Shown here piece after piece: positions 7,603 to 15,194 of a stretch of 35,781 nt of DNA. Numbering within the stretch: the stretch's first letter is position 1; each line of letters starts with the position of its first letter. Below the pieces are notes generated by a model. It did no database searches. It worked only from the letters and a program-made list of their open reading frames with translations, and was not told where the DNA came from. The position numbers and the translations under genes are program-made. Source of the stretch: Planctomycetota bacterium (GTDB lineage: Bacteria > Planctomycetota > Brocadiia > Brocadiales > Bathyanammoxibiaceae); the NCBI GenBank assembly GCA_016209685.1, contig JACQVQ010000004.1, forward strand, positions 1-35,781. The letters are read 5' to 3'.

Positions 7603-8847
7603 ATGCGGCTAAGCCCCTATTTTAGTCTGGCAAATCTCTTTACCCTCTGCATCGGTGTCTTTTTGGCCTTAGTAGCCATAGAAGGGGCGTTAAGGATTAT
7701 ACCTAACCGCTGGCAGATAGGGAATAAAATGGGCATCTTCGACCCCAACATAGGAGGGTTACCTCATCCATCTCAGACATTTACCTCTAGTAGTGATTGC
7801 TTCTATGTAGAGCAGGTGCACGTGAATTCCCTTGGTTTCAGAGACCGTGAGCGGGGAGTCAAAAAAACTAATCTAAGAGTGGCCCTTCTGGGCGATTCTT
7901 TTGTGGAGGCCATTCAAATAAGAGATGAGGAGGTTATCAACAGGCTCCTGGAGCAAAAATTTCCCTCTGTAGAGTTCCTCAACTTTGGTGTGGATGATTT
8001 CGGCACCACCCAGGAGTTCTTAATCTATACCAATAAAGTAAGAGCTTTCATGCCCGATATTGTCCTGCTTTTTTTCTGTAGTAACGACGTAAGAAACAAT
8101 TCTTTTATTCTGGAGTCCAGTACGGGACATTACAAAGGAGGATTCTCCACCAGGGCCCACTTTTATAAGCTGGCGGATGGAAGCCTGAAATTCAAACCTC
8201 CTACACCCGCTCCTAGCAGCAGGCTATGGAAGCTAGGGAAATACCTACTATGCGTAAGGGCAGCCTCTGAGTTCAGGTACAAGATGCTAGTTCACAGGTT
8301 AAAAAAAGAGTCTGCCAGGCTTATTGGCTCCCAGGCGGGGTGGCCGTACTATTGGCCACCACTTTCCATAAGTTACGGCGCATACCAGGAGCCTGAACAG
8401 GCAGAGTGGAAAGAGGCCTGGGAGATTACAGAAGAGTTGCTGCTAAAACTCAGGGACGCGGTAGAAAGTGCTGGGGCAAAATTTGCGCTGGTTGTGCTGG
8501 CCGAAAAAATCCATTTAGACCACGACCCCTTACGTAGCATAAAAGAGGAGACTACTTTGTCCCCACCCCCTAATTTTGACCCCAATTACATTGCCATTAG
8601 GCTAGAAACCTTTGCCAAGGCTAACGGAATAAGGTTTCTATCTCTAATACCCCACTTCAGGAAATATCGGGACGAGCACAACCTTTCGTATTCTTATTAC
8701 TTCTTTCCCTGTGATGGGCACTGGAATGCACTTGGTCACAAGGTGGCTTCGGAGGTGGTGGCCCACTATCTTGTCCAGCAAGGATTAATACCCAAGGAAC
8801 TCTCCTCTCCCGGGGAAGGACCTAAGACCTTATGTACTGAACCCTAA
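7603..8847 (+). CDS. Membrane-anchored SGNH/GDSL hydrolase
   Basis: The 414-aa protein begins with a signal-anchor helix (residues about 8-32). The SGNH blocks follow: block I is LLGDSFVEAIQI (nucleophile Ser in GDSF), block II lies around NFGVDDFGTTQE, block III is FFCSNDVRNN (Asn), and block V is CDGHWNALGHKV (DxxH, catalytic Asp and His). It is therefore an acyl-esterase or acyltransferase-like enzyme facing the periplasm. VNSLGFRDRE is the usual conserved strand before block I in membrane-linked members. It is the last gene of the carbamoyltransferase cassette, 21 bases after DUF5989, and probably tailors the same product (inference). A repeat array follows about 40 bases after its stop. 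Confidence 0.88.
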   Translation: MRLSPYFSLANLFTLCIGVFLALVAIEGALRIIPNRWQIGNKMGIFDPNIGGLPHPSQTFTSSSDCFYVEQVHVNSLGFRDRERGVKKTNLRVALLGDSFVEAIQIRDEEVINRLLEQKFPSVEFLNFGVDDFGTTQEFLIYTNKVRAFMPDIVLLFFCSNDVRNNSFILESSTGHYKGGFSTRAHFYKLADGSLKFKPPTPAPSSRLWKLGKYLLCVRAASEFRYKMLVHRLKKESARLIGSQAGWPYYWPPLSISYGAYQEPEQAEWKEAWEITEELLLKLRDAVESAGAKFALVVLAEKIHLDHDPLRSIKEETTLSPPPNFDPNYIAIRLETFAKANGIRFLSLIPHFRKYRDEHNLSYSYYFFPCDGHWNALGHKVASEVVAHYLVQQGLIPKELSSPGEGPKTLCTEP

Positions 8848-8890
8848 ACCACATACCCTACTGGGTTCTTTTCACAGCCCTTTCAAATGG

Positions 8891-8960
8891 TGAATGCTGA
8901 ATGCGGAGTGCTGAATGCGGAGTTAAATTCCGCACTCTACATTCCGAATTCCGCATTCGG
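8891..8960. repeat. Inverted GAATGCGGAG / CTCCGCATTC-type repeat array
   Basis: Tandem TGAATGCTGAATGCGGAGTG units form the left arm, and AATTCCGCACTCTAC plus CATTCCGAATTCCGCATTC form the right arm. The whole can fold as one hairpin. It lies between the SGNH hydrolase and the promoter of the protease gene. Confidence 0.85.
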
Positions 8961-8974
8961 TTCGGCCTACGGGG

Positions 8975-9003
8975 TTGACAAGATGTTTATGAATTGGTAA
9001 AAT
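8975..9003 (+). promoter_or_regulatory. Consensus sigma-70 promoter for the protease-scpA operon
   Basis: TTGACA (8975-8980), a 17-base spacer, then TAAAAT (8998-9003). The -35 box is perfect and the -10 box is five of six. The predicted transcript starts near 9010, which constrains the start codon of the next gene to lie after that point. Confidence 0.8.
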
Positions 9004-9033
9004 CTGCCCGAATCTTATGAAAAGGGGACGTCC

Positions 9034-9660
9034 ATAGACCTCCAGGGATTATTTATACTCCTACCTGCAATAGCGATTGCTATAACCGTACATGAGTTCA
9101 GCCATGCCTGGATGGCTAACCGCCTGGGAGACCCTACTGCCAGGCTTGAAGGGCGTTTAACCCTTAATCCGATGGCCCACTTAGACCCCGTCGGCACCCT
9201 CTGCCTTTTCTTGGCCTATTTCGGCTGGGGAAGGCCAGTCCCGGTGAATACCTCTAACTTCAAGCATCCCCTTCGGGACGATATGTTAGTCTCACTATGC
9301 GGCCCTTTATCCAATTTCCTTACGGCCTTTCTCCTGGCCCTCTTTTTCAAACTCTCCCTGAGATTTCATCTCCTTACGCCTCATAGCTATTTCTATGACG
9401 TCCTGAGACTGGGCCTGGTCATCAACCTTTCCCTCTGCTTTTTCAACCTCATCCCCCTTTATCCCCTTGATGGGTCACACATCCTCAGGGGGCTACTCCC
9501 CAGGGGTATGATACCAGGATATGAACGTTTCAGCAGCTATAGCCCTTTTCTCCTCTTGAGCCTGGTGGCCATGGGGTCTATCTTCCAGGTCCCGGTGCTG
9601 GGGAATATTATGGGACCGCCTATTCGTTTCTTTAGCCGTCTTTTCATTAGCATCTTATGA
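9034..9660 (+). CDS. Site-2-type membrane metalloprotease (M50), unusual start
   Basis: M50 proteases cleave within membranes or are rhomboid-like regulators of envelope signals. The zinc motif HEFSH lies at residues 20-24, counted from codon 9034. DPTARLEGRLTLNP follows, and NLIPLYPLDGSHIL gives the third ligand (NxxPxxPLDG). The first ATG in this frame (9112) comes after HEFSH and cannot be the true start. An in-frame stop at 8998 and the promoter at 8975-9003 leave only codons 9010-9034 as the beginning. ATA at 9034 has AGGGGA 5 bases upstream and gives the family's usual N-terminal length (208 aa). Alternatively one A is missing in AAAA (9020-9023), in which case the protein begins at ATG 9017 as MKKGTSIDLQG. 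The stop overlaps scpA by ATGA. Family confidence is high; the start is unresolved. Confidence 0.85.
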   Translation: MDLQGLFILLPAIAIAITVHEFSHAWMANRLGDPTARLEGRLTLNPMAHLDPVGTLCLFLAYFGWGRPVPVNTSNFKHPLRDDMLVSLCGPLSNFLTAFLLALFFKLSLRFHLLTPHSYFYDVLRLGLVINLSLCFFNLIPLYPLDGSHILRGLLPRGMIPGYERFSSYSPFLLLSLVAMGSIFQVPVLGNIMGPPIRFFSRLFISIL

Positions 9661-10403
9661 GCCAGACAACAGAATATAAAGTAGAGTTAGAGATATACAA
9701 TGGTCCACTAGACCTGCTCCTTTACCTCATCAAGAGGGACGAGGTGGACATATATGATATCCCGATAGCCAGGATTACCGAACATTACCTGGCTTACCTT
9801 GAGACGCTGGAGAGGTTAGACCCCGCCCTGGTAGGTGACTTCCTTGTCATGGCCGCAACCCTGATGCACATCAAGAGCCAGATGCTCCTGCCGTTACCCC
9901 CCGAAGAGGAGGAGGAAGACCCCAGGTGGGAACTGGTCAAACAGCTCCTGGAATACAAGAAATTCAAGGAGGCCGCCTCTGAGTTGGAAGGGTTCAGGGA
10001 GGAAAGGGAGAAGAAGTTTGCCAGGGCCATCCGGCCCTTAGCAGAATACGCCTCAGACCAGGAGGAAGAAAATTTGTCCCTGGAAGAGGCTAACCCCTGG
10101 GAACTCTTGAGCATTTATACCCGCCTCCTCAAGGAGACCCTCCTGGAGGTGCCTGCCATCATCACCCTGGAGGGCACACCAGTAGAAGAGTATATGGACC
10201 ATATCACCGAAAGGCTCAGATACCAGGGAGTCTTCGGTTTTATTGAACTCCTCCCCCCTCCCCCGATAAGGAGGATTGAGGTAGTAGGAGCCTTACTGGC
10301 CCTGCTAGAGCTGGTGCGATTGTTGAAGGCAAGGGTAAAGCAGGAAGCCGTCTCTGCGGATATAGAAATAGCCCGAGGGGCACAATTCCTCCTCCCGGAA
10401 TAA
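9657..10403 (+). CDS. scpA: Segregation and condensation protein A (kleisin of SMC-ScpAB)
   Basis: ScpA bridges the two SMC heads in the chromosome-condensing complex. The 248-aa product starts with the family signature YKVELEIYNGPLDLLLYLIKRDEVDIYDIPIARITEHYL (quoted in part: GPLDLLLYLI, DEVDIYDIPI), followed by LVMAATLMHIKSQMLLP, an acidic linker (PPEEEEEDP), and the C-terminal winged helix (FGFIELL...VVGALLALLELVRL). Its ATG overlaps the protease stop (ATGA), indicating translational coupling. smc itself is encoded about 9 kb downstream on the same strand. Confidence 0.93.
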   Translation: MSQTTEYKVELEIYNGPLDLLLYLIKRDEVDIYDIPIARITEHYLAYLETLERLDPALVGDFLVMAATLMHIKSQMLLPLPPEEEEEDPRWELVKQLLEYKKFKEAASELEGFREEREKKFARAIRPLAEYASDQEEENLSLEEANPWELLSIYTRLLKETLLEVPAIITLEGTPVEEYMDHITERLRYQGVFGFIELLPPPPIRRIEVVGALLALLELVRLLKARVKQEAVSADIEIARGAQFLLPE

Positions 10404-10426
10404 GGCCCACCAGTGGGAAGACTCAG

Positions 10427-10594
10427 ATGATAGACAAAGAACTCCTGGAAATACTAGCCTGCCCCCTCTGTAAGACAGAGGTAAAGTTGGAAGGAGAAAA
10501 AATAGTCTGCACCCGGTGCGGCAGGCGGTACCCAATCAAGGACGACATCCCAATAATGCTCGTGGAAGAGGCCGAGACCCCGGATAAGAAGTAA
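10427..10594 (+). CDS. Trm112/YcaR-like small zinc-ribbon protein
   Basis: A 55-aa protein. It starts MIDKELLEILACPLCKTEV and ends with YPIKDDIPIMLVEEAE, the standard form of UPF0434/Trm112-like proteins. Two Cys pairs (C12/C15 and C28/C31) form the zinc site. Family members act as small partners of methyltransferases or glycosyltransferases, but no partner is visible here. It follows scpA by 23 bases and is probably the last gene of that operon, since a large repeat hairpin follows. Confidence 0.88.
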   Translation: MIDKELLEILACPLCKTEVKLEGEKIVCTRCGRRYPIKDDIPIMLVEEAETPDKK

Positions 10595-10745
10595 GGGAGC
10601 AGGGGGTAGGGAGTAGGGAGTAGCAAGAAAAAAAGAATTCAGAATTCAGTAGTCAGAATCCAGAAGTTGAAAGTGGGTATTCTGGATTCCGAATTCTGTA
10701 TTCTGAATTCTGTAATCCCCTAACCCCTGACCCCTATTTTTCCTC
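10595..10745. repeat. Composite long hairpin: GTAGGGAGTAGGG arms around GAATTCAG-type arms
   Basis: The outer left arm is AGGGAGCAGGGGGTAGGG with GTAGGGAGTAG (10595-10623), and the outer right arm is CCCCTAACCCCTGACCCC (10716-10736). Inside them, AGAATTCAGAATTCAGTAG through CCAGAA (10634-10664) pairs with TTCTGGATTCCGAATTCTG and following bases (10680-10713). Two repeat families are nested as one structure between the Trm112-like gene and the yidC promoter. Confidence 0.8.
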
Positions 10746-10748
10746 CCC

Positions 10749-10777
10749 TTGTAGCAGGAAGGTCCTGGGTGTATAAT
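10749..10777 (+). promoter_or_regulatory. Putative yidC promoter (perfect -10)
   Basis: TATAAT (10772-10777) with a weak -35 TTGTAG (10749-10754) at 17 bases. It lies directly after the composite repeat and about 75 bases before the yidC start. A start of transcription near 10784 is predicted. Confidence 0.55.
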
Positions 10778-10828
10778 TTCCCAATATTTTTGATGTTTCA
10801 CTCTTTTCTAAAAGAACTCAGGCGGTAA

Positions 10829-10843
10829 TCCGCCTCAGGCGGA
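10829..10843. repeat. TCCGCCTCAGGCGGA palindrome at the yidC ribosome site
   Basis: A 15-bp palindrome (one central base) ends 9 bases before the GTG start of yidC. Its right arm CAGGCGG is the only Shine-Dalgarno-like sequence available, so the repeat may both supply and mask the ribosome site. Confidence 0.8.
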
Positions 10844-10852
10844 CATGCAACA

Positions 10853-12544
10853 GTGGATAGAAAAGCATTACTAGGACTGGTCCTTTGCTCTCTGGTTATG
10901 TTCCTTTACTATGCCCTCTTTCTACCCTGGATGTGCCCCCCAGGAGAAAGAAAAGGACAGCCCATCCCCGCAGAAAGGCCTGGAGTAAAAGCCCCCACAA
11001 TCCCGTCCATAGAGAAGAAAGAGGCAAAAATCTCCCCCCCAACGCCAGCGGTACAACCGCCTGCCCAGGAGGAGAGGCTATTAGATAACATCATCCTGGA
11101 GAACGAACTCCTGAGAACCGTCTGGACCAACGAGGGCGCGGCCCTCAAGGACGGTGAGTTAAAGAAGTTCAAGGATTACAAGGGACACGACAGACTATGC
11201 TTCATAAGCCCCATGGAGACCTCACCCTCCCCGCTCACAATAGAAGAGGTAATGGAAAACCACAACCTCTCCAGACACCGCTACCAGGTAGTTGAGGTCA
11301 CCTCCAACAGGGTGGTCTTCCAGACCACCCTGGGAAACGAGTTGAGGCTGACCAAGATTGTCTCCCTCCAGGAGGGAAAGTACCACGTGGACCTTGAAGT
11401 GGTACTGGAGAACCTTACCCAGGCAGACCTACCCGTAAGATACTCTATGGCCTCGTCCACCCAGATATGCCCCGAAGGCACCCCTGAGTTAGACATGGCC
11501 TCGGTGGTGGGGGTAGACATCGGGGGGCAGAGGGTCAAGCTCATACAGAAGTCCCTGGGAGAACTCCTGAAATCTCCCGAAAGGAACGAGTCCCATGGCA
11601 TAGCCTGGGCGGGGGGGATGAATAAATACTTCGCCACCATACTAAGACCCCTCTCCAGCAACCTGGTCTCGGCAGTGGATTCTAAGGCAGTCCAGGAGTC
11701 CAATGACAAAAAAAAGGCCAATCTATGGGTGAGCCTCCACACCAACACCTTCACCCTCCCCGCCCAGGGGGCAGAGAGACACGACTATACCTTCTTTATA
11801 GGGCCCAAGAGGGAGGATATCCTTAAAGATTATAACCTGGAAAAACTCCTGGGTTTCGGGGCCTTCACCCCCCTCAGTAAGGCCCTCCTGAAGATACTGA
11901 AGGCCTTCTACGTGGTCATACCCAACTACGGCGTGGCCATCATCATACTCACCTTCTCCGTGAAGGCCATCCTCTTCCCCCTCACGCGGAAGAGTCAGAT
12001 GTCCCTGTACAGGATGCAACAACTCCAGCCCCACCTGGAACAGCTAAAAGAACAACATAAGAAGGACAAGCAAAAGATGGCCCAGGAACAGATGGAACTC
12101 TTCAAGAAACACGGGGTCAACCCTATGAGCGGCTGTCTCCCCATCGCACTCCAGATGCCCATCTTTTATGCCCTCTTCCGCACCCTCCAACTCTCTTTTG
12201 AGATGCGGCAGGCACCCTTCCTCCTGTGGATAAATGACCTCTCCCAGCCCGATAAGATGTATATAATGCCCTTCGTCCTGCCCTTCCTGGGAAATAGCAT
12301 AAATGCCCTTCCCATAATTATGACCGTTGCCAGTATCTTCCAGATGAGGCTGATGCCCAAATCCACCGACCCCAAGGCCGTACAGCAACAACAGCTCATG
12401 CGTATCATGCCTGTCTTCTTCGCCTTTATCCTCTACCACATGCCCTCTGGGTTGGTACTCTACTGGACTGTCAGTACAATCCTGAGCGTTGGAGAGCAAC
12501 TCCTCATAAAAAGGATGCTGGCCAGATTGAAATCAGGCCCCTAA
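10853..12544 (+). CDS. yidC: Membrane protein insertase YidC (Oxa1 family)
   Basis: YidC inserts and folds inner-membrane proteins, alone or with Sec. The 563-aa product has the Gram-negative layout: an N-terminal membrane helix (residues 6-24), a Pro-rich linker (about 30-75), the large periplasmic P1 beta domain (about 80-310, with LENELLRTVWTNEGAALK), then the conserved five-helix core (about 345-555). The core includes NYGVAIIILTFSVKAILFPLTRKS, the cytoplasmic coiled hairpin (QPHLEQLKEQHKKDK), GVNPMSGCLPIALQMPIFYAL and MPSGLVLYWTVS. The start is GTG; the nearby ATG (10845) is out of frame. The usual neighbours rnpA and jag are absent, but mnmE follows 10 bases downstream, as in many yidC loci. 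Confidence 0.95.
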   Translation: MDRKALLGLVLCSLVMFLYYALFLPWMCPPGERKGQPIPAERPGVKAPTIPSIEKKEAKISPPTPAVQPPAQEERLLDNIILENELLRTVWTNEGAALKDGELKKFKDYKGHDRLCFISPMETSPSPLTIEEVMENHNLSRHRYQVVEVTSNRVVFQTTLGNELRLTKIVSLQEGKYHVDLEVVLENLTQADLPVRYSMASSTQICPEGTPELDMASVVGVDIGGQRVKLIQKSLGELLKSPERNESHGIAWAGGMNKYFATILRPLSSNLVSAVDSKAVQESNDKKKANLWVSLHTNTFTLPAQGAERHDYTFFIGPKREDILKDYNLEKLLGFGAFTPLSKALLKILKAFYVVIPNYGVAIIILTFSVKAILFPLTRKSQMSLYRMQQLQPHLEQLKEQHKKDKQKMAQEQMELFKKHGVNPMSGCLPIALQMPIFYALFRTLQLSFEMRQAPFLLWINDLSQPDKMYIMPFVLPFLGNSINALPIIMTVASIFQMRLMPKSTDPKAVQQQQLMRIMPVFFAFILYHMPSGLVLYWTVSTILSVGEQLLIKRMLARLKSGP

Positions 12545-12554
12545 GGCATGCAGT

Positions 12555-14000
12555 ATGGACACCATCGTAGCCCTTGCCAGTCCCGGAGGTAATTCCCCGA
12601 GGGCCATACTCAAACTCAGCGGAGGGCAGGCCCTTCAGATTGTCCTTGAACTCTTTGCCCCAGAACGCCCGGCGGAGGGCCAAAAGTTGAAAATCCGCCA
12701 TCTTTTGGGCGGGCCGATGGCCGATAGCCAATTTAAGTACTCCTGCCTGAAAGGTAATATCCTCGTTGAGGAAGACACCTGTGCCCCCTGCCTGCTGTAC
12801 GTCATGCGTGCACCACACTCTTACACCAGGGAGGACGTGGTAGAGGTACACACGGTCGGCAGTCCCCCACTGCTAGAGATGCTCCTGGAAGGACTCCTCT
12901 CCAGGGCCAGGAAATCGGGCAGGGCACTGAGGCTGGCCGAACCCGGGGAATTCACCAGGAGGGCCTTCCTGAACGGCAGGATAGACCTCTCTCAGGCCGA
13001 GGCCGTATTGCGTATAATCCGCTCCAGGACAGATGCAGAGCTCCGCCTGGCGGCAAGATACGCCTCAGGCGGAGGAGATGAAATATCCCGCACCTTAAAA
13101 GAGACCCAGGGCCGCCTGGCCGAGCTCCTCTGCCTCCTGGAACTCTCCCTGGACTTCTCCGACCAGGACATAGAGCCCCTGCCACAGGAAACCCTGAGGA
13201 GCCGTCTGGAGACCTTCCATAAAGAACTCTCTTGTTACAAGAAAGCGGACGAGACTATTAAGCAGGGCGGCATCAGGACGGTATTTTACGGCCCCCCAAA
13301 CGCAGGGAAGTCCAGCCTCTTCAACGCCCTCCTCGGTAGACCCAGGGCAATCACCTCCCCCCACCCTGGTACCACCAGGGATACCATTGAGGCCGCACTC
13401 GCCCTCGGTGGTCTCTCCTTCTGTCTGGTGGATACCGCCGGTCTGCAACAAACCGGAGACGTAGAGGCCCTGGCCGTAGTAAAGAGTCAGGAGGCGGTAG
13501 AGACCTCAGACCTCACCCTGCTCGTACTAGACGCCAGCCTGCCTGAGACAGAAACATTAGGGTTACTAAAATACCTCCGCCCGGAACGAATCCACCCCAC
13601 CATCCTCGTTATCAACAAATCAGACCTCCTCAGAGACGCCCCCTCCCTTGAACCCTTGAACCTTAAACTCTTGAACCCTGGTGTATGCCTCCCCGTCGTC
13701 TATACCTCCGCCCTGACAGGCGAAGGACTGGAACGGCTAGGGCAGGAGATGATAAGGCAGGTATTGGATGGGAAGGTGGATAGCACCCCCAGCCCCTTCA
13801 ATTCAAGGCAGAGGCTGATCCTGGAAGAGGCCCTGGAGGCCCTGGGACGGGCACTGGGGTGTGTGAGACAATCCGCCCCCCAGGAACTGGCGGCCCTGGA
13901 ACTAAGAGAGGCCCTAGACAAACTGGGTGAGGTGTGCGGTACAATAACCAGTAACGACATACTGGGGAGGATATTCTCCCAGTTCTGTATCGGGAAGTAA
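12555..14000 (+). CDS. mnmE: tRNA modification GTPase MnmE (TrmE)
   Basis: MnmE, with MnmG, modifies uridine-34 at the wobble position of several tRNAs. The 481 aa begin [22 protein letters not shown] (folate-binding domain; [21 protein letters not shown]). The G domain has GPPNAGKSS (G1; Ala replaces the usual Val), PGTTRD, DTAG and NKSD, and the protein ends with the invariant CIGK. Two repeat-like pieces are in frame. One is a TACGCC/GGCGGA palindrome (13059-13073, residues about 169-173). The other is a TTGAACCCT array (13646-13679, residues about 364-375, reading [12 protein letters not shown]) placed after the NKSD motif in a region of variable length. The start is 10 bases after yidC with no strong ribosome site, so coupling is likely. 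Confidence 0.95.
   Translation: MDTIVALASPGGNSPRAILKLSGGQALQIVLELFAPERPAEGQKLKIRHLLGGPMADSQFKYSCLKGNILVEEDTCAPCLLYVMRAPHSYTREDVVEVHTVGSPPLLEMLLEGLLSRARKSGRALRLAEPGEFTRRAFLNGRIDLSQAEAVLRIIRSRTDAELRLAARYASGGGDEISRTLKETQGRLAELLCLLELSLDFSDQDIEPLPQETLRSRLETFHKELSCYKKADETIKQGGIRTVFYGPPNAGKSSLFNALLGRPRAITSPHPGTTRDTIEAALALGGLSFCLVDTAGLQQTGDVEALAVVKSQEAVETSDLTLLVLDASLPETETLGLLKYLRPERIHPTILVINKSDLLRDAPSLEPLNLKLLNPGVCLPVVYTSALTGEGLERLGQEMIRQVLDGKVDSTPSPFNSRQRLILEEALEALGRALGCVRQSAPQELAALELREALDKLGEVCGTITSNDILGRIFSQFCIGK
13059..13073. repeat. TACGCCTCAGGCGGA palindrome-like unit inside mnmE
   Basis: It differs by one base from the TCCGCCTCAGGCGGA unit at 10829. It reads YASGG in the helical linker of MnmE. 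A single match of this size in a coding region could be chance, so confidence is moderate. Confidence 0.5.
13646..13679. repeat. TTGAACCCT array inside mnmE
   Basis: CCTTGAACCCTTGAACCTT is followed by AAACTCTTGAACCCT. The same wording, including the TTAAAC step, occurs between genes at 33256-33285 and 33321-33352. Here it keeps the mnmE frame open. Confidence 0.8.
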
Positions 14001-14002
14001 TT

Positions 14003-14536
14003 ATGACCAAACACAAACGTAAAGACAGCCCAAAACCAGGGACCCGAGGGACCCCAGGTACCAACATACACAAGGCCACCACCAGGAGACCCACCTGGGA
14101 TGAATACTTTCTGAAAATCACCCGTGAGGTGGCCCAGAGGTCTACCTGCCTGAGGAGGCAGGTAGGGGCACTGCTGGTGCTGGATAAGCGGATACTGGCC
14201 ACCGGCTATAACGGCGCCCCCAAGGGATTGGCCCACTGTCTGGACATCGGATGCCTAAGGGAAAAACTGGGGATACCCCCTGGCGAGAGACAGGAACTAT
14301 GCAGGGGACTCCATGCAGAGATGAATGCCCTCCTCCAGGCCGCCAGCTACGGCATCCAGATAGGAGGCGCCACCCTGTATACCACCAATCACCCCTGCAT
14401 CACCTGCGCCAAGATGCTCATCAACTGCGGGGTCAGGCGCATCGTCGCCCTGGACGACTACCCCGACGGCCTCTCCAAGGACATCCTGAAGGAGGCTGGG
14501 GTGCGGGTGGAGATAGTAAAGCCCCACAAGTCCTAG
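14003..14536 (+). CDS. dCMP deaminase (zinc cytidine/deoxycytidylate deaminase family)
   Basis: It deaminates dCMP to dUMP, feeding thymidylate synthesis. The 177 aa carry the zinc site: [11 protein letters not shown] (zinc His and catalytic Glu) and [12 protein letters not shown] (PCxxC). [21 protein letters not shown] precedes it, as in dCMP and ComE-type deaminases. The first 30 residues are Lys/Thr/Pro-rich and look dispensable; a later start is possible, but GGGAAG is well spaced before the ATG at 14003. It starts 2 bases after mnmE. Location next to the ribonucleotide reductase block fits a role in dNTP supply. Confidence 0.88.
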   Translation: MTKHKRKDSPKPGTRGTPGTNIHKATTRRPTWDEYFLKITREVAQRSTCLRRQVGALLVLDKRILATGYNGAPKGLAHCLDIGCLREKLGIPPGERQELCRGLHAEMNALLQAASYGIQIGGATLYTTNHPCITCAKMLINCGVRRIVALDDYPDGLSKDILKEAGVRVEIVKPHKS

Positions 14537-14561
14537 AGTGAAGTAAAAAAAGATTTAAGCA

Positions 14562-14627
14562 TATCCCACAAATTTTTTCAGATTTTACTTGACTCTATAT
14601 CAATATATTGTATGCTATCCCACAAAT
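14562..14627. repeat. 12-bp direct repeat TATCCCACAAAT in the nrdR leader
   Basis: TATCCCACAAAT occurs at 14562-14573 and exactly again at 14616-14627, 54 bases apart, flanking the -35 box and overlapping the -10 box of the predicted nrdR promoter. It could be an operator for another regulator or a duplication. Confidence 0.6.
14589..14616 (+). promoter_or_regulatory. Putative nrdR promoter
   Basis: TTGACT (14589-14594), a 16-base spacer, then TATGCT (14611-14616), in the A/T-rich gap between the dCMP deaminase and nrdR genes. The start of transcription would be near 14623, about 52 bases before the ATG of nrdR. Confidence 0.6.
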
Positions 14628-14644
14628 GTATACCAAATATATAG
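14598..14644 (+). promoter_or_regulatory. NrdR-box-like operator pair
   Basis: The core CAATATATTG (14601-14610) is a perfect palindrome matching the published NrdR box pattern (acaCwAtATaTwGtgt) and lies in the promoter spacer. A weaker second site, AAATATATAG (14635-14644), follows with centres 34 bases apart; NrdR box pairs are usually about 31-32 apart. This suggests autoregulation of nrdR. The second box is uncertain. Confidence 0.55.
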
Positions 14645-14674
14645 CAAATGTAGTAATGATTAACTCATGCACAT

Positions 14675-15142
14675 ATGCAATGCCCCTACTGCAAGCAAGA
14701 CAACGATAAGGTAATCAACTCCAGGCCCGCCATGGACGGACTGAGCGTGAAGAGGAGGCGGGAGTGTCTTAACTGCAGTAGACGATACACCACCTATGAA
14801 CGGATAGAAGAGGCCCCTCTGAAGGCCATAAAGAAGGACGGGCGCAGGGTACCCTTTGATAGGAACAAGATCCGCCAGGGTATAGAAAAGGCCTGTGAGA
14901 AGAGGCCGGTATCCTCAGAACAGATAGAGGCGGCCGTGAGTGAGATAGAGAGGGATGTATACAACCGATTTGATAGGGAGGTGCCCACCAAATACGTTGG
15001 CGAACTGGTGATGCAGAAACTCAAGGGCCTTGACCATGTAGCCTACGTCCGCTTTGCCAGCGTCTATAAGGAGTTCAAGGACCTCTCCGAGTTCATGGAA
15101 GAGGCCAAGTCCCTGATGGGGAAGAAGGAGGGAAAGAGATAA
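14675..15142 (+). CDS. nrdR: Transcriptional repressor NrdR
   Basis: NrdR senses ATP/dATP through an ATP-cone and represses ribonucleotide reductase genes. The 155-aa product has the zinc ribbon (C3, C6, C31, C34 in MQCPYC and ECLNC), the DNA-binding R-rich stretch (KRRRECLNCSRRYTTYER), and an ATP-cone domain (residues about 49-139; VPFDRNKIRQGIEKACEKRP). NrdR-box-like sites lie in its own promoter. The ribonucleotide reductase it would control, NrdD, is encoded about 530 bases downstream on the same strand. Confidence 0.95.
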   Translation: MQCPYCKQDNDKVINSRPAMDGLSVKRRRECLNCSRRYTTYERIEEAPLKAIKKDGRRVPFDRNKIRQGIEKACEKRPVSSEQIEAAVSEIERDVYNRFDREVPTKYVGELVMQKLKGLDHVAYVRFASVYKEFKDLSEFMEEAKSLMGKKEGKR

Positions 15143-15168
15143 GATTACAAATTTCAAATTACAAAATA
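15143..15168. repeat. A/T-rich AATTTCAAATTAC-type repeat at the end of nrdR
   Basis: GATTACAAATTTCAAATTAC begins at the base after the nrdR stop. It is the same family as 3349-3407 and 24690-24741. Confidence 0.6.
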
Positions 15169-15194
15169 GTCAAAGATACTGAGGTGTCAACAAA

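Noticed and set aside
9017-9037. ATG at 9017 as the start of a separate leader peptide
   Set aside because: It makes only six codons before TAG and lacks a ribosome site. More likely it is the true protease start displaced by a one-base length change, or it is irrelevant.
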